DNA of 64,000 nt from an uncultured Arachnia sp. (GCA_947499145.1 CANMNB010000004.1:186001-250000), one strand, 5' to 3'; positions 1 to 10,374 are shown, numbered from the stretch's first letter. The notes: generated from the sequence alone by a model not told the origin. A program made the numbers and translations.

Positions 1-852
1 CAGGGCGTGACGGAGGAGACCACCACCGGCGTCCACCGGCTCTACGAGATGGCCCGGGCGGGGACCCTGCTGTTCCCTGCCATCAACGTCAACGACTCGG
101 TCACCAAGTCCAAGTTCGACAACCGCTACGGCTGTCGCCACTCACTGGTCGACGGCATCAACCGCGCCACCGACGTCCTGATCGGCGGCAAGGTCGCGGT
201 GGTGTGCGGCTACGGGGACGTCGGCAAGGGTTGCGCCGAGTCCCTGCGGGGCCAAGGCGCCCGGGTCATCGTGACGGAGGTCGACCCCATCTGTGCTCTG
301 CAGGCCGCGATGGACGGCTACCAGGTGGCCCACCTGGACAGCGTCGTCGAGACCGCCGACATCTTCATCACCGCCACCGGCTGCAAGGACGTCATCACCG
401 CGGACCAGATGTCGCGGATGAAGCACCAGGCGATCGTCGGCAACATCGGGCACTTCGACAACGAGATCGACATGGCCGGACTGGCGCGCCTCGACGGCGT
501 GACCAAGACCGACATCAAGCCGCAGGTGGCCACGTGGACGTTCCCGGACGGGCACAACATCATCGTGCTCAGCGAGGGGCGCCTGCTCAACCTGGGCAAT
601 GCCACCGGGCATCCGTCCTTCGTGATGAGCAACTCGTTCACCAACCAGGTGCTGGCCCAGCTCGAGCTGTTCACCAACGGTGATGCCTACCCGGTGGGGG
701 TCCACACGCTCCCGAAGCACCTGGACGAGGAGGTCGCGCGGCTGCACCTCGACGCTCTCGGGGTGGAGTTGACCGAGCTGACCCCGGAGCAGGCGGACTA
801 CCTCGGTGTCAGCACGGACGGGCCCTACAAGTCGGAGCACTACCGCTACTGA
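1..852 (+). CDS. ahcY: Adenosylhomocysteinase, C-terminal part (cut by left edge)
   Basis: This enzyme reversibly hydrolyses S-adenosylhomocysteine to adenosine and homocysteine in the cytosolic methyl cycle, using bound NAD. The reading frame is open from base 1, so the N-terminus, roughly 200 residues by family length, lies outside the window; 283 residues remain. The NAD-binding Rossmann motif GYGDVGKG follows KVAVVC at about residues 64-78 of the fragment. The family C-terminus ends KSEHYRY, where the lysine and tyrosine close the neighbouring subunit's NAD site. It is convergent with the DinB-like gene, with 12 bp between the stops. Confidence 0.96.
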   Translation, partial: QGVTEETTTGVHRLYEMARAGTLLFPAINVNDSVTKSKFDNRYGCRHSLVDGINRATDVLIGGKVAVVCGYGDVGKGCAESLRGQGARVIVTEVDPICALQAAMDGYQVAHLDSVVETADIFITATGCKDVITADQMSRMKHQAIVGNIGHFDNEIDMAGLARLDGVTKTDIKPQVATWTFPDGHNIIVLSEGRLLNLGNATGHPSFVMSNSFTNQVLAQLELFTNGDAYPVGVHTLPKHLDEEVARLHLDALGVELTELTPEQADYLGVSTDGPYKSEHYRY

Positions 853-864
853 GTGGGCCCCGCG

Positions 865-1407
865 TCACGCCCCGACGTCGTGCAGGTGATGGACGACGTC
901 GTGGGCGAAGTAGCACGCCAGCGACGCGACGGTGAACGCCGATCCGTTGCTGCGCAGCCCCGGCCACTCCCATCGGTCCTCCGCGACCTCGGCCCACGCC
1001 CGTGCCGCCCCCTCCGCGCGCTCGTGGACGAGGACCTGGGCAGCATGGGAGTTGGACTTCCAGTACTCCTTGTCGACGGCCGCGCGGTCCTGGTCCCAGT
1101 CGTCGAATTCCACACCCGCCCCATCGCTGTCGAGGATGGCGTGCAGCCGGGCGGTCATGACCTCGCAGACGTCGGCCACGTGGAGCGTGTACTCGATCGG
1201 CGACCACGTCCCCGGAGCGGGGCGCACATCGGCATCCCGCCTCTCCAGCGCCCGGGCGAACCGCTCGGCGGCGTCGACGACCAGGGGCGGCAGAGTGGCA
1301 GGCGTGACGGGCCCGGGGTCGAACCCGCAGTCGGGGCACGGCCGTTCGGTGACCCAGGTCCAGTCCTTGGCGTCGGGAGTGATCGGCGCGGGGGAGGTCT
1401 CGCTCAT
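865..1407 (-). CDS. DinB-like four-helix metalloprotein
   Basis: This 180-residue protein resembles the DinB/YfiT superfamily of four-helix metal-binding proteins, common in actinobacteria and often linked to thiol-dependent (mycothiol or bacillithiol) transferases. Candidate metal ligands are H76 (in YTLHVADV) and the C-terminal H169, H173 and H174. A CPDC pair at residues 24-27 is an extra feature. ATG 1407 was chosen because a TAGCCT hexamer sits 6 nt upstream, indicating a leaderless transcript. The substrate is unknown. The family assignment rests on motif spacing and general resemblance. Confidence 0.6.
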   Translation of the reverse strand: MSETSPAPITPDAKDWTWVTERPCPDCGFDPGPVTPATLPPLVVDAAERFARALERRDADVRPAPGTWSPIEYTLHVADVCEVMTARLHAILDSDGAGVEFDDWDQDRAAVDKEYWKSNSHAAQVLVHERAEGAARAWAEVAEDRWEWPGLRSNGSAFTVASLACYFAHDVVHHLHDVGA

Positions 1408-1413
1408 CCCCCA

Positions 1414-1419
1414 AGGCTA
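1414..1419 (-). promoter_or_regulatory. -10 element, leaderless start of DinB-like gene
   Basis: On the minus strand the hexamer reads TAGCCT and is followed by 6 nt before ATG at 1407. This matches the TANNNT rule seen for many genes in the window. Confidence 0.5.
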
Positions 1420-1432
1420 GGGTGGGGCCCGA

Positions 1433-1675
1433 TCACTTGCCCGGATTGAGTGACTGCCAGATCTCCTTGCACTCCGGGCACACGGGGAACTTCTCCGGGT
1501 TCTTGGTGGGCACCCACACCTTTCCGCAGAGCGCGACCACAGGGGTTCCCGTCACCATCGCCTTGACGAGCTTGTTCTTGGGGACGTAGTGCGAGAATCG
1601 TTCGTGGTCGCCGTCCTCGAACTGCTCGGTGCGCTCGTCGAGGACTGTCTGGGAGCCGGGGGCCATTTCGCTCAT
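1433..1675 (-). CDS. DUF3039 family small zinc-ribbon-like protein
   Basis: This 80-residue protein matches the actinobacterial DUF3039 family. C50 and the CPEC pair C66/C69 suggest metal binding, although a fourth ligand is not obvious. Family function is unknown. The start MSEMAPGS at 1675 was chosen because a TAGAAT hexamer lies 8 nt upstream; an in-frame extension further upstream is read-through of the intergenic region. It is divergent from the MFS gene, with 26 bp between the starts, so the two promoters must overlap. Confidence 0.75.
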   Translation of the reverse strand: MSEMAPGSQTVLDERTEQFEDGDHERFSHYVPKNKLVKAMVTGTPVVALCGKVWVPTKNPEKFPVCPECKEIWQSLNPGK

Positions 1676-1701
1676 GGACGTCGATTCTACGTGGAGGATG
1701 C

Positions 1702-3069
1702 ATGTCGCACACCGGCCAGGACGTGATGCCGGGTCGTTGGCGGCTGCTCGCAGGTCTCTTCCTCGCCATCTTCGGCGTCGCATTCGAGATGATCGGCATG
1801 GCCACGGCGATGCCCACCATCATGGACGACCTGGACGCCCGGGCACTCTATGCCTGGGCCTTCTCCTCGCTCGTCATCGGCCAGCTGCTGGCCACGATCA
1901 TCGCCGGGCGCGTGGCGGACCGCGTGGGCCCGCTGCCGCCGATGCTGACTGGGTTCCTGCTGTTCATCGCCGGGCTGGTGCTGGGCTCCCTCGCCCCCAA
2001 TGCCACCATCCTGCTGCTGGCGAGGGCAGTCCAGGGGCTCGGCGCCGGTGGCCTGTCCCTGTCGATGTTCGTGACGATAGCGCTGGTGTTCCACGGGAGG
2101 GAACGGGCCACCGTGCTCGGAATGCTGAGCTTCGTCTGGTTGCTCCCGGCCTTCCTGGGACCACCGCTCGCCGCCTGGCTCACCACCTACACCTGGCGGT
2201 TGGTGTTCTCGTCAATGATCCCGCTGCTGCTGCTGGCGGGACTGCTGACGCTGCCGTCGATGCGCCGCGTCCAGGCGCGTTTCGTCCCGGACGACGACCC
2301 GGATGTGGTGGCATGGTGGGCGGTCGCCGTCGTCAGCGTTGCGCCGGCCGGGATCCAGTCGGCCGGCCAGGGGTGGGGTTGGCTGAGCGTGGCGGCCGGG
2401 GTGCTCGGCGTTGTGGGGCTCGTGGTGGCTCTGCCGCGCGTGCTGCCTCCCGCCGTGCGTCACCTGGGGCGCGGGCTCGGCGCGGTCGTCGCCTCCCGTG
2501 CCCTCGCGGCGGGGAGTTTCTTCGCAGCCGAGGCGTTCGTGCTCCTCGTGCTGCAGGACGTCCGCGGGCTGACCCCGTTCCAGGCGGGGATCGCGCTGAC
2601 GATCGGCAGTGTCGGGTGGACGACGGGGGCGTGGGTGCAGGCCCGGCCCTGGTTGCGCATCCGACGAGATGAGATCATCACCCTGGGTGCCCTGCTCATC
2701 AACCTGGGGCTGGTGGGCCTCGTGGCGTTCGTCGCCGGGGAGCTGGGGCTCGTCGTGGGCGTGATGGCCTGGATAGCGGCGGGTCTGGGAATGGGTCTGA
2801 TGATGCCGAGCGCCGCCGTCGCCACGATGGACCTGTCGAGGCCCCAGGAGCAGGGCCGGCACAACGCAGCCCTCCAGCTCGCCGAGGGCCTGGGCAACGC
2901 GCTGCTGACGGGGGTCGCGGGGGCCACGTACGCCGCCACGATCGCTGCGTGGCAGTCGCGCAGCTACCTCGCGCTGTTCCTCGTGCTGTGGAGCGCGGTG
3001 ACCCTGGCCGTGTTCGTGTCGCGGCGCATCGGCCCCATCGAGAACTCGTCGGCGGCCAAGGGGGCCTAG
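1702..3069 (+). CDS. MFS drug:proton antiporter-like transporter
   Basis: This 455-residue integral membrane protein has the repeated hydrophobic segments of the major facilitator superfamily. The loop motif between TM2 and TM3 reads GRVADRVGP at residues 69-77, and the TM1 region contains AIFGVAFEM, as in DHA2-type multidrug exporters. It probably exports a small molecule using the proton gradient; the substrate cannot be read from sequence. GGAGG lies 4 nt before ATG 1702 and supports that start. No adjacent regulator indicates an inducer. Confidence 0.85.
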   Translation: MSHTGQDVMPGRWRLLAGLFLAIFGVAFEMIGMATAMPTIMDDLDARALYAWAFSSLVIGQLLATIIAGRVADRVGPLPPMLTGFLLFIAGLVLGSLAPNATILLLARAVQGLGAGGLSLSMFVTIALVFHGRERATVLGMLSFVWLLPAFLGPPLAAWLTTYTWRLVFSSMIPLLLLAGLLTLPSMRRVQARFVPDDDPDVVAWWAVAVVSVAPAGIQSAGQGWGWLSVAAGVLGVVGLVVALPRVLPPAVRHLGRGLGAVVASRALAAGSFFAAEAFVLLVLQDVRGLTPFQAGIALTIGSVGWTTGAWVQARPWLRIRRDEIITLGALLINLGLVGLVAFVAGELGLVVGVMAWIAAGLGMGLMMPSAAVATMDLSRPQEQGRHNAALQLAEGLGNALLTGVAGATYAATIAAWQSRSYLALFLVLWSAVTLAVFVSRRIGPIENSSAAKGA

Positions 3070-3115
3070 TGGTGCGGGTGGTTGCATCCCGGACCTGCAT
3101 GGCATCCTTGTGCGC

Positions 3116-3811
3116 ATGAGCCACACCCAGAGCCAGCCGCCCGCAGGTTGGTACCCCGACCCCGCAGGATCCGGCCACGAGCGCTACTGGGACGGCGCCA
3201 ACTGGTCACAGGTGACTCGACCGACGCCCGGGCCCCCCATGGCTCACCAGGGCAACCAGTACGGCTACCAGCCAACCGGGGGCTACGGAACCGCGACGGC
3301 GGCGCGGATGGGCCCGGCGCGGCTGGCCGGGTGGTGGTGGCGGGTACTCGCGGCGATCATTGACGGATTCGTGCTCTGGATCCCCAGTGCGCTGCTACAG
3401 AACGTCTTCGCCGGCGACGCGCTGGTGGAGCTCCAACTGTGGCTGGAGGAGCTGCTCGTGGCGGCTGAACTGGGCAGGACCGACCCGCCGCCGCTTCCCG
3501 ACAGCGTGACCGGGGCGTTCATGGCCGCCGGGATCGCCACGGCCGTCCTCTACATCGTCTACAGGACCGTGCTGGTAGCCCTGGCCGGCGGCACCGCGGG
3601 CCAGCTGGCGACGGGGCTGCGGGTCGTCCGTGACGGCGACCACTCGCTGGGCAAGGTCTCGTGGGGAACCTCCGCACTTCGCGCCCTGCTGGCCGTGGTG
3701 TTCCAGAACATCCCGGTGGTGAACCTCGTCAACGTGCTCATGCCACTGTTCACACCCAAGAAGCAGACGTTCCACGACATGGTCGCCAAGACCGTCGTGG
3801 TCAAGAAGTAG
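3116..3811 (+). CDS. DUF2510 / RDD-family membrane protein
   Basis: The 231-residue protein begins with a DUF2510 domain (PPAGWYPDP at about residues 8-16, then RYWDGANW at 23-30), a short tryptophan-rich module common in actinobacterial membrane proteins. A glycine/tyrosine-rich linker leads to an RDD domain from about residue 66, with the first conserved Arg in WWWRVLAA, an Asp in IIDGF and a late Asp in FHDMVAK. Three hydrophobic stretches are visible. RDD proteins are poorly defined; some act as transporters. A GTG two codons upstream (3110) is an alternative start. No partner is indicated. Confidence 0.82.
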   Translation: MSHTQSQPPAGWYPDPAGSGHERYWDGANWSQVTRPTPGPPMAHQGNQYGYQPTGGYGTATAARMGPARLAGWWWRVLAAIIDGFVLWIPSALLQNVFAGDALVELQLWLEELLVAAELGRTDPPPLPDSVTGAFMAAGIATAVLYIVYRTVLVALAGGTAGQLATGLRVVRDGDHSLGKVSWGTSALRALLAVVFQNIPVVNLVNVLMPLFTPKKQTFHDMVAKTVVVKK

Positions 3812-3842
3812 TCCGCACCCGGCGAGAGACGAAGACGAGACC

Positions 3843-5963
3843 GTGGCACACCTGTCAGAGGGCCTGCAGCAGCTGGCCGACCACTACGGCATCGCCCGCG
3901 AGTTCTGGGACTGGAAGGGCCGCCACACCACCATCGCGCCCGAGACCATCATTCGGGTCCTGGATGCCCTGGGTGTGGATGGCTCCACCGACGAGGCCTG
4001 CCGGGCTGCGCTGGACGCGGTCGAACAGCGTCACTGGCGACGTGTGCTGCCGCCCTGCACCGTCGTGGAGGAGGGGACGGCCGTCCACGTCAACGTCCAC
4101 GTACCCGCCGGCACCCCGCTCGGGGTCCAGGTGGTGCTGGAGTCAGGCGAGCGCCGCCATGGCCAGCAGGTCGAGAACTGGAACCCTGAGCGCGAGGTGG
4201 ACGGTCGGCTCCGTGGCGAGGCGACCTTCCAGCTGGGCTCTGACCTCCCACTCGGCTACCACAGGATCGAGGCCACCACCGCCGAGGGCGTGACATCTGC
4301 GTCCCTCATCGTGACACCCGGCTTTCTGGGGCTCCCGGCCAGGACCCGGGGTGAACGGGTCTGGGGATATGCCACCCAGCTCTACAGCGTGCCGTCCAGC
4401 AGGTCCTGGGGCGTCGGCGACCTCGCCGACTTGGCGGACCTGATGTCGTGGGCCGGGGCCGAGCAGGGTGCGGGCTACGTGCTGATCAATCCCCTCCACG
4501 CCGCCCAGCCCATCTCGCCGATGGAGCCCTCGCCGTACCTTCCCGCCAGCCGTCGCTTCACCAACCCCCTCTACATCCGTCCCGAGGCCATCGACGAGTA
4601 CGACGACCTCGACGTCGCCGATCGGCGCCGGGTCGATGAGCTCCGCGAGGCCTTGTCCCCGCGGCGCGCTATCCGCGCCACGATCGACCGCTCCAGCGCC
4701 TGGGATGCCAAGCGCCAGGCCCTGGCGCTGGTGTACGACGCCCCGCGCCGCCCGGCCCGGCAGATCGCCTTCGACCACTACCGCCGGGTGGAGGGCGACG
4801 CCCTCCACCGTTTCGCGATCTGGAGCGTCCTGAGCGAGGAGTTCGGTGCGAACTGGTTCGAGTGGGACGAGGACTACCGCGACCCCACCTCCGACGCCGT
4901 GCGTCGTTTCGCAGAGCGGCACGCGCACCGGGTGCAGTTCTTCGAGTGGCTGCAGTGGGTGGCGCAGACCCAGGTGTCCGCCGCCCAGACGGCGGCGGAG
5001 GAGGTGGGGATGCCGGTGGGCGTCGTCACCGACCTGGCCGTCGGCGTCAGCGCGAGCGGCGCCGAGACCTGGATGATGCCGCGCCTGTTCGCCCACGGGG
5101 TCAAGGTGGGGGCGCCACCGGACCAGTACAACCAGGCGGGGCAGGAGTGGGGCCAGCCGCCGTGGCGCCCCGACGTCATGGAGGAGCTCGCCTTCGAGCC
5201 GTTCCGGGCGCTGGTTTCGGCAACGCTCCGGCGCGCCGGCGGGGTGCGGATCGACCACATCATCGGGCTGTTCCGGTTGTGGTGGGTGCCCGAGGGCATG
5301 TCGCCCAGGGATGGCACCTACGTCCGCAACAATCACGAGGCCATGGTGGGGATCCTGGCACTGGAGGCGTTGCGTGCGCAGGCGCTGGTGGTGGGGGAGG
5401 ACCTCGGCACTGTCGAGCCCTGGGTGCGCCAGTACCTGGCGCGACGCGGGATTCTCGGGACCTCGGTCCTGTGGTTCGAGAACAACGAGCAGGGGGACCC
5501 CCTGGAGGCCCATCACTGGCGGGAGCTGTGCATGGCGTCGGTCACGACACATGACCTGCCGCCGTCGCTGGGGTACCTCGCCGGGGACCACGTCAAGCTG
5601 CGCGACGACCTCGGACTGCTCACGGAGCCCCTGGAGACGGAGCTGGCCTACGCCGAACAGGAGCAGGCCGCCTGGCTGCAACGACTCAAGGACTGGGGAC
5701 TGATCTCCGACGAGCAGCTCGGCGACCACGTGGAGGTCATGTTGGCGCTCCACCGCTACCTGGTGCTGACGCCGTCGAAGGTGCTGCTCGCCGCGCTCAC
5801 GGACGCCGTGGGGGAACATCGCACCCAGAACCAGCCCGGCACCCAGGACGAGTACCCGAACTGGCGCATCCCGCTGGCGGGCCAGGACGGGCTGCCGATC
5901 CTGCTCGACGACGTGTTCGAGTCGGCCCTCCCCCGGCGGATCGCCGAGGTCATGAACGGCTAG
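3843..5963 (+). CDS. malQ: 4-alpha-glucanotransferase (amylomaltase, GH77)
   Basis: This cytosolic enzyme transfers 1,4-alpha-glucan segments between maltodextrins in glycogen and maltose metabolism. The 706-residue length matches the long bacterial form with an extra N-terminal domain (about residues 1-160). The GH77 catalytic residues are visible: nucleophile D471 in RIDHIIG, acid/base E519 in VVGEDLG and transition-state stabiliser D571 in TTHDLPP. The GTG start at 3843 follows a purine-rich stretch. Its TAG stop overlaps the stop of the convergent pncB by 4 bp. Confidence 0.95.
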   Translation: MAHLSEGLQQLADHYGIAREFWDWKGRHTTIAPETIIRVLDALGVDGSTDEACRAALDAVEQRHWRRVLPPCTVVEEGTAVHVNVHVPAGTPLGVQVVLESGERRHGQQVENWNPEREVDGRLRGEATFQLGSDLPLGYHRIEATTAEGVTSASLIVTPGFLGLPARTRGERVWGYATQLYSVPSSRSWGVGDLADLADLMSWAGAEQGAGYVLINPLHAAQPISPMEPSPYLPASRRFTNPLYIRPEAIDEYDDLDVADRRRVDELREALSPRRAIRATIDRSSAWDAKRQALALVYDAPRRPARQIAFDHYRRVEGDALHRFAIWSVLSEEFGANWFEWDEDYRDPTSDAVRRFAERHAHRVQFFEWLQWVAQTQVSAAQTAAEEVGMPVGVVTDLAVGVSASGAETWMMPRLFAHGVKVGAPPDQYNQAGQEWGQPPWRPDVMEELAFEPFRALVSATLRRAGGVRIDHIIGLFRLWWVPEGMSPRDGTYVRNNHEAMVGILALEALRAQALVVGEDLGTVEPWVRQYLARRGILGTSVLWFENNEQGDPLEAHHWRELCMASVTTHDLPPSLGYLAGDHVKLRDDLGLLTEPLETELAYAEQEQAAWLQRLKDWGLISDEQLGDHVEVMLALHRYLVLTPSKVLLAALTDAVGEHRTQNQPGTQDEYPNWRIPLAGQDGLPILLDDVFESALPRRIAEVMNG

Positions 5964-7312
5964 ATGTTCTGGGGGTTGGGCGCCGCGTGGTACGGGTTGG
6001 TCGTTTGCACCCCGTCCGCGTCCAGGATGAGCGTCTGGATCGCCGGGTCCCCCTTGCTGATGCGCAGCGCGGCCAGGGGCAGCTCGGCCAGGGACTCGTT
6101 GTGGCGACGCCGGGCGTCGTCCAGGGTGGCGCTGTGGACCACCTTGCCGCCGCGGATGACGTCCACCAGCAGGGCGCGGTCATTGCCGTCGTTGACGGGT
6201 GCGGCGCCCAGCCCGATCACCTCGGCCTCGGCCCGTCCGTCCTCGCCCCGGCGGCGCATGGCGAACTTGCGGCCACCCAGGGTGTTCTTGTTCTTCGACT
6301 TCTTCCCCACCGGGTGCATCGGGGCCGCCGGGTCCGCCGAGTCGGCGCGCGCCACTAGTTTGTAGACGAAGCCCGATGTGGGATGCCCCGAGCCCGTCAC
6401 CAATGACGTTCCGACGCCGTAGCCGTCGACCGGCGCGCCGCGCAGGGCGGCGATCTGCCACTCGTCAAGGTCGGACGTCACGGTGATCCGCGTCTCGGTG
6501 GCGCCGAGGTCGTCGAGGAGGTCACGGGCGCGCCGCGCGCTGATGGCCAGGTCTCCCGAGTCGAGGCGGATGGCCCCGAGCTTGCCGTCGGTGAGCTCCA
6601 CGCCCTTGCGGATCGCGGCCTCCTCGTCGTAGGTGTCGACCAACAGCGTGGTCCCGTGGCCGAGAGCATCGAGTTGGGCGCGGAAGGCGTCCTCCTCGGT
6701 GTCGTGCAGCAGCGTGAAGGAGTGTGCAGCCGTCCCCATGGTGGGGATGCCATAACGGCGACCGGCCTCGAGGTTCGACGTCGCGGCGAACCCTGCGACG
6801 TAGGCGGCACGGGCTGCGGCGACGGCTGCCCACTCGTGGGTGCGGCGCGAACCCATCTCGGCGCAGGGCCGGCCCTCGGCCATCGACGTCATGCGTGAGG
6901 CGGCGGAGGCGATGGCGGAGTCGTGGTTGTAGATCGCGAGCAACACGGTCTCCAGGACGCAACATTCGGCGAAGCTGCCCTCGACGGAGAGAACGGGGGA
7001 GCCGGGGAAGAACATCTCGCCCTCGGGGTAGCCCCAGATGTCGCCGCTGAAGCGGTAGTCGGCCAGCCAGGCGGCGAGGTTGTCGTGGATGATCCCCTGC
7101 TCCAGCAGGAAGGCGATCTCGGCCTCCTCGAAGCGGAACTGCTCGATGGCCTCGATGGCACGGCCGAGCCCGGCGACGACACCGTAGCGCCTGCCCTCGG
7201 GGAGTCGGCGGGTGAACAGGTCGAACAAGGAGTGGCGATCAGCCGTCCCCGCGTCCATGGCGGCCTGCACCATCGTCAGCTCGTAGTGGTCCGTCAGCAG
7301 GGCTGTGGTCAT
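5960..7312 (-). CDS. pncB: Nicotinate phosphoribosyltransferase
   Basis: This enzyme salvages nicotinate to nicotinate mononucleotide with PRPP and ATP, feeding NAD synthesis. The 450 residues open with [13 protein letters not shown], the family hallmark, followed by [11 protein letters not shown]. Later come the phosphate-binding stretches IRLDSGDL and GYGVGTSL, and a short Lys-rich loop (KKSKNKNT). ATG 7312 was chosen over in-frame upstream codons because TACGCT lies exactly 7 nt upstream (leaderless) and the protein then begins at the conserved N-terminus. It is divergent from clpS. Confidence 0.93.
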   Translation of the reverse strand: MTTALLTDHYELTMVQAAMDAGTADRHSLFDLFTRRLPEGRRYGVVAGLGRAIEAIEQFRFEEAEIAFLLEQGIIHDNLAAWLADYRFSGDIWGYPEGEMFFPGSPVLSVEGSFAECCVLETVLLAIYNHDSAIASAASRMTSMAEGRPCAEMGSRRTHEWAAVAAARAAYVAGFAATSNLEAGRRYGIPTMGTAAHSFTLLHDTEEDAFRAQLDALGHGTTLLVDTYDEEAAIRKGVELTDGKLGAIRLDSGDLAISARRARDLLDDLGATETRITVTSDLDEWQIAALRGAPVDGYGVGTSLVTGSGHPTSGFVYKLVARADSADPAAPMHPVGKKSKNKNTLGGRKFAMRRRGEDGRAEAEVIGLGAAPVNDGNDRALLVDVIRGGKVVHSATLDDARRRHNESLAELPLAALRISKGDPAIQTLILDADGVQTTNPYHAAPNPQNI

Positions 7313-7319
7313 GCGGATC

Positions 7320-7325
7320 AGCGTA
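7320..7325 (-). promoter_or_regulatory. -10 element, leaderless start of pncB
   Basis: TACGCT on the minus strand, 7 nt before ATG 7312. It fixes the pncB start. Confidence 0.55.
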
Positions 7326-7387
7326 GCGGCCGACCCCCGTGCGCGGGAGCGATGGAGATGTCGCCGAAGTTTGGAACAATGGGGTCC

Positions 7388-7693
7388 ATGAGCGAGCAGC
7401 CAGGTACCGGTACGGCCGCCGGCACGGACGTCCTCGACGCCCCCGCCGAGGCCGAGCTGACCGCGAAGCCCTGGGTGACCATCGTCTGGGACGACCCGGT
7501 GAACCTCATGAGCTATGTGGCGTACGTCTTCCAGGAGTACTTCCGCTACCCCCGGGAGAAGGCGGAGCGCCTCATGCTGCAGGTGCACACCGAGGGGCGT
7601 GCCGTCGTGTCCACCGGCAACCGTGAACAGATGGAGCGCGACGTCATGGCCATGCAGAACTACACCCTCTGGGCCACGATGGAGCGTGCATGA
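7388..7693 (+). CDS. clpS: ATP-dependent Clp protease adaptor ClpS
   Basis: ClpS binds N-degron substrates and delivers them to the ClpC/ClpA unfoldase. The protein has 101 residues: a flexible N-terminal tail of about 30 residues, then the ClpS core with [15 protein letters not shown], whose Asp-Asn region forms the N-degron pocket, and [21 protein letters not shown] 7388 lies 7 nt after AACAAT, a likely leaderless start. Its stop overlaps the DUF2017 gene (ATGA), a pairing common in actinobacteria. Confidence 0.94.
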   Translation: MSEQPGTGTAAGTDVLDAPAEAELTAKPWVTIVWDDPVNLMSYVAYVFQEYFRYPREKAERLMLQVHTEGRAVVSTGNREQMERDVMAMQNYTLWATMERA

Positions 7694-8259
7694 GCACCGC
7701 CGGCGACGACGAGGTCTTCTGGCAGTTCGACGGTGGTGACGGGCGCAAGGACGTCCTGGCAGCCATGTTGGCGCGCCATCTGAGGGGTCTGGACGACCTC
7801 CTGCCGGAGGAGAGCGACGACCCGCTGCAGCGGCTGTCGGCGGAGCTGTCCGACGTCCCCGAGGCCAGGATTGAGGACGACGCCACCCTGCTCCGGCTCT
7901 TCCCTCCCGCCCTGGACGACGAGGCCGAGGCGTCCCGCTTCCGGCAGGCCGCCGTCGCCCAACAGGCGCAGAACCGCATGGAGGCGGCGCGCCGTGTCCT
8001 GGACGAGGTGATGCAGGCCGAGGACGACGTCGTGGACGTCACGTTCTCCTCAGCCGACGCGTGGGTCAAGACGCTGACGGCGATGCGAGTCCAGTGGCAC
8101 GTGGAGCTCACCGGCTCGGGTGACCGGATGGCCGAGGTGCGTCCCAAGCACGTCACGGACAACCCGACGGCCGCCGCGATCTCCGATTGGCTCGGTTACC
8201 TCATCGAGGACATCCTCGAGAGCCGGGAGTTGGTGCGATCGCTGCGGGAGGACTCGTGA
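7690..8259 (+). CDS. DUF2017 family protein
   Basis: This 189-residue acidic, Leu/Asp-rich soluble protein matches DUF2017, found next to clpS in actinobacteria and of unknown function. It is predicted to be mostly helical, with no membrane segment. ATG 7690 overlaps the clpS stop and its own TGA overlaps the GTG of murI, so the three genes look translationally coupled. A role in ClpS-linked proteolysis is only a neighbourhood inference. Confidence 0.8.
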   Translation: MSTAGDDEVFWQFDGGDGRKDVLAAMLARHLRGLDDLLPEESDDPLQRLSAELSDVPEARIEDDATLLRLFPPALDDEAEASRFRQAAVAQQAQNRMEAARRVLDEVMQAEDDVVDVTFSSADAWVKTLTAMRVQWHVELTGSGDRMAEVRPKHVTDNPTAAAISDWLGYLIEDILESRELVRSLREDS

Positions 8260-9080
8260 CATCGCCGGACCGGAACCGTCCGATCGGCATTTTCGACTCC
8301 GGTTTCGGTGGCCTGACGGTCATGCGGGCGCTGGTGGACCAGCTCCCCAACGAGGACTTCATCTACCTGGGGGACACGGCCCGCCAGCCCTATGGACCGC
8401 GCCCCATCGCGGAGGTGCGCGAGTTCGCCCTGCAGGGGCTGGACTACCTCGCCGACCTCGGGGTCAAGGCCCTGGTCATCGCCTGCAACTCCGCCTCGGC
8501 GGCCGTCCTCCGGGACGCCCGGGAGCGCTACGACATCCCCATCACCGAGGTGATCGTGCCGGCCGCCCGCCGTGCAGCGGCCGCCACGCGCAACGGGCAG
8601 GTCGGCGTCGTGTGCACCGAGGCGACGGCCACGTCCGGCTCCTACGACGACGCCTTGGCGATCGCGCACGACATCGACCTCACGACGCAGCCGTGCCCGC
8701 GGTTCGTGGACTTCGTCGAGGCGGGGATCACCAGCGGCGACGAACTGCTGGAGGCGGCCCATGGGTATCTGGCGCCCCTGCAGCGGCAGGGCATCGACAC
8801 GCTCATCCTGGGCTGCACCCACTACCCGCTGCTGGCCGGCGTCATCAACTACGTGATGGGTGACGACGTGCAGCTCGTCTCCAGCGCGGAGACCTGCGCT
8901 CAGGCCACGTACTCACAGCTCACCAGGCTCGGGTTGCTGCACGACGAACCGAGGGAGGCGTCGAGGCGGTTCCTCACCACCGGCGACGCCCGGAGTTTCG
9001 AGGGCATCGGTCGCCGGCTGCTGGGGTCGTTCGTCACCGACGTGGAGCAGGTCGTCCTCGAAGCAGTCTCCGTGGGCTAG
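8256..9080 (+). CDS. murI: Glutamate racemase
   Basis: MurI supplies D-glutamate for peptidoglycan by two-base racemisation. The 274-residue protein carries the N-terminal [11 protein letters not shown] motif (catalytic D14, S15), the first catalytic cysteine in ACNSASAA (C77) and the second in GCTHYPLL (C187, H189). GTG 8256 overlaps the TGA of the DUF2017 gene (GTGA), placing it in the clpS-DUF2017-murI operon. The stop overlaps the stop of the convergent sugar dehydrogenase gene by 4 bp. Confidence 0.96.
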   Translation: MTSPDRNRPIGIFDSGFGGLTVMRALVDQLPNEDFIYLGDTARQPYGPRPIAEVREFALQGLDYLADLGVKALVIACNSASAAVLRDARERYDIPITEVIVPAARRAAAATRNGQVGVVCTEATATSGSYDDALAIAHDIDLTTQPCPRFVDFVEAGITSGDELLEAAHGYLAPLQRQGIDTLILGCTHYPLLAGVINYVMGDDVQLVSSAETCAQATYSQLTRLGLLHDEPREASRRFLTTGDARSFEGIGRRLLGSFVTDVEQVVLEAVSVG

Positions 9081-10321
9081 GGCGTCAACTGGAGCAGACG
9101 GCCGTTCACCTTGTCCTCCAACAGCCAGATCGATCCGTCGGGTCCCTCCTCGACGGCCCTGATCCGCTTGCCCATCGGCCACTGCTCCTCGCCGACGGCG
9201 TCGGTGCCCTCGAGGTCCACCCTGATCAGCGCCTCGCCGGAGAGCGCGCCGAGGAAGGCGTCCCCGGTCCACTCCGGGAACAGGTCGCCCTGGTAGATCA
9301 TGAGGCTGCCCGGGGAGACGCTGGGGGTCCAACCGAACCTCGGCGGCTCGAAGCCGTCCCCGTCGGCGTGGTTGGGAATGTCGGCGCCGTCGTAGTGGGA
9401 CCCGTTCGATGCCTCGGGCCACCCGTAGTTCATCCCGGCACGGATGAGGTTGAGCTCGTCCCCGCCCTTCGGGCCCATCTCCGACTCCCAGAGGTTCCCG
9501 TTGGCATCGAACTCCAGACCCAGGCCGTTGCGGTGCCCGAATGTGAACACCTCGGGGGCTTCGGGGAACGGGTTGCCATCGGCAGGCTCTCCGTCCAGGG
9601 TCAGACGGACGATGGTGCCGAGGTTGTTTCCGAGGTCCTGGGCGGGGTCGAATTTCTGGCGGTCCCCGGAAGTGATGTAGAGCAGGTCGTCGCGGATGGC
9701 CAGCCTGTGGGAGAAGTGCCCGCGTCCATCCGTCGGGTCCTGCTCCCAGATGATCTCGACATCGGTCAGCGCGGCGGCATCGACGTCGAGCGTCCCGCGA
9801 GCGACGACGGCGCCCGATTGCCGGTCGTCGCCGCGGACCCAGCTCAGGTAGAGGCCGCCATCCTCCCGGAAGGAGGGAGCGGGCAGCACGTCGCCCAGCC
9901 CGCCCTGGCCGGCGACGTGGGGCTCGGGGGCACCGGAGACCTCGCGGAGCTCGCCGGTGCCCTGGTCGCGGAGCAGCAGGCGCCCCGGCTTCTCCGAGAT
10001 CAGGAGGAGGTTGGTGCCGGGCAGGAAAGTCATGGCCCAGGGCTCGTCGAACTCGCCGTGGCTGGCGACGGAGAACGGTGCGCCGTCCGGCGCGTCCACG
10101 GGTTCGCCGGGGGCGGTGGTGAAGTCAGCGTCCGGGGACTGGGTGGTGGCCTCGGGGGCCGCGGATTCCGCGTCGGGCGACTGGCTGGGCGAGGGGGCGG
10201 CCGCAGTGGTCGTGGCCGCCGTCGTCTCCGCGAGGGAGGAGTCCGCGGGGGGCGGCGTGTCGCCCCCGGAACAGGCCGTCAGCAGGAGGGATGCGGATGC
10301 GAGCGTGAGGAACCGTCTCAT
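9077..10321 (-). CDS. PQQ-type sugar dehydrogenase-like lipoprotein
   Basis: The 414-residue exported protein starts with a lipoprotein signal peptide (lipobox LLTACSG, C17), then a Ser/Thr/Ala-rich linker to about residue 75. The beta-propeller of the soluble glucose/aldose dehydrogenase family (Gdh/Asd-like) follows: [21 protein letters not shown] and GMNYGWPE are typical signatures. The family oxidises sugars outside the membrane using PQQ and calcium. No PQQ biosynthesis genes are present here, so the cofactor would come from elsewhere, or the activity may differ. TAACGT sits 6 nt before ATG 10321, suggesting a leaderless mRNA. Confidence 0.86.
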   Translation of the reverse strand: MRRFLTLASASLLLTACSGGDTPPPADSSLAETTAATTTAAAPSPSQSPDAESAAPEATTQSPDADFTTAPGEPVDAPDGAPFSVASHGEFDEPWAMTFLPGTNLLLISEKPGRLLLRDQGTGELREVSGAPEPHVAGQGGLGDVLPAPSFREDGGLYLSWVRGDDRQSGAVVARGTLDVDAAALTDVEIIWEQDPTDGRGHFSHRLAIRDDLLYITSGDRQKFDPAQDLGNNLGTIVRLTLDGEPADGNPFPEAPEVFTFGHRNGLGLEFDANGNLWESEMGPKGGDELNLIRAGMNYGWPEASNGSHYDGADIPNHADGDGFEPPRFGWTPSVSPGSLMIYQGDLFPEWTGDAFLGALSGEALIRVDLEGTDAVGEEQWPMGKRIRAVEEGPDGSIWLLEDKVNGRLLQLTP

Positions 10322-10327
10322 GCATCG

Positions 10328-10333
10328 ACGTTA
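10328..10333 (-). promoter_or_regulatory. -10 element of sugar dehydrogenase gene
   Basis: TAACGT on the minus strand, 6 nt before ATG 10321. It faces the thpR -10 (10362-10367), so both genes are read divergently from a 53-bp gap. Confidence 0.5.
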
Positions 10334-10361
10334 CCCGCAGTCCGGCTCGAGGTGCGTTGCC

Positions 10362-10367
10362 TAGTCT
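10362..10367 (+). promoter_or_regulatory. -10 element, leaderless start of thpR
   Basis: TAGTCT followed by 7 nt and then ATG 10375. Confidence 0.5.
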
Positions 10368-10374
10368 GTCCGGC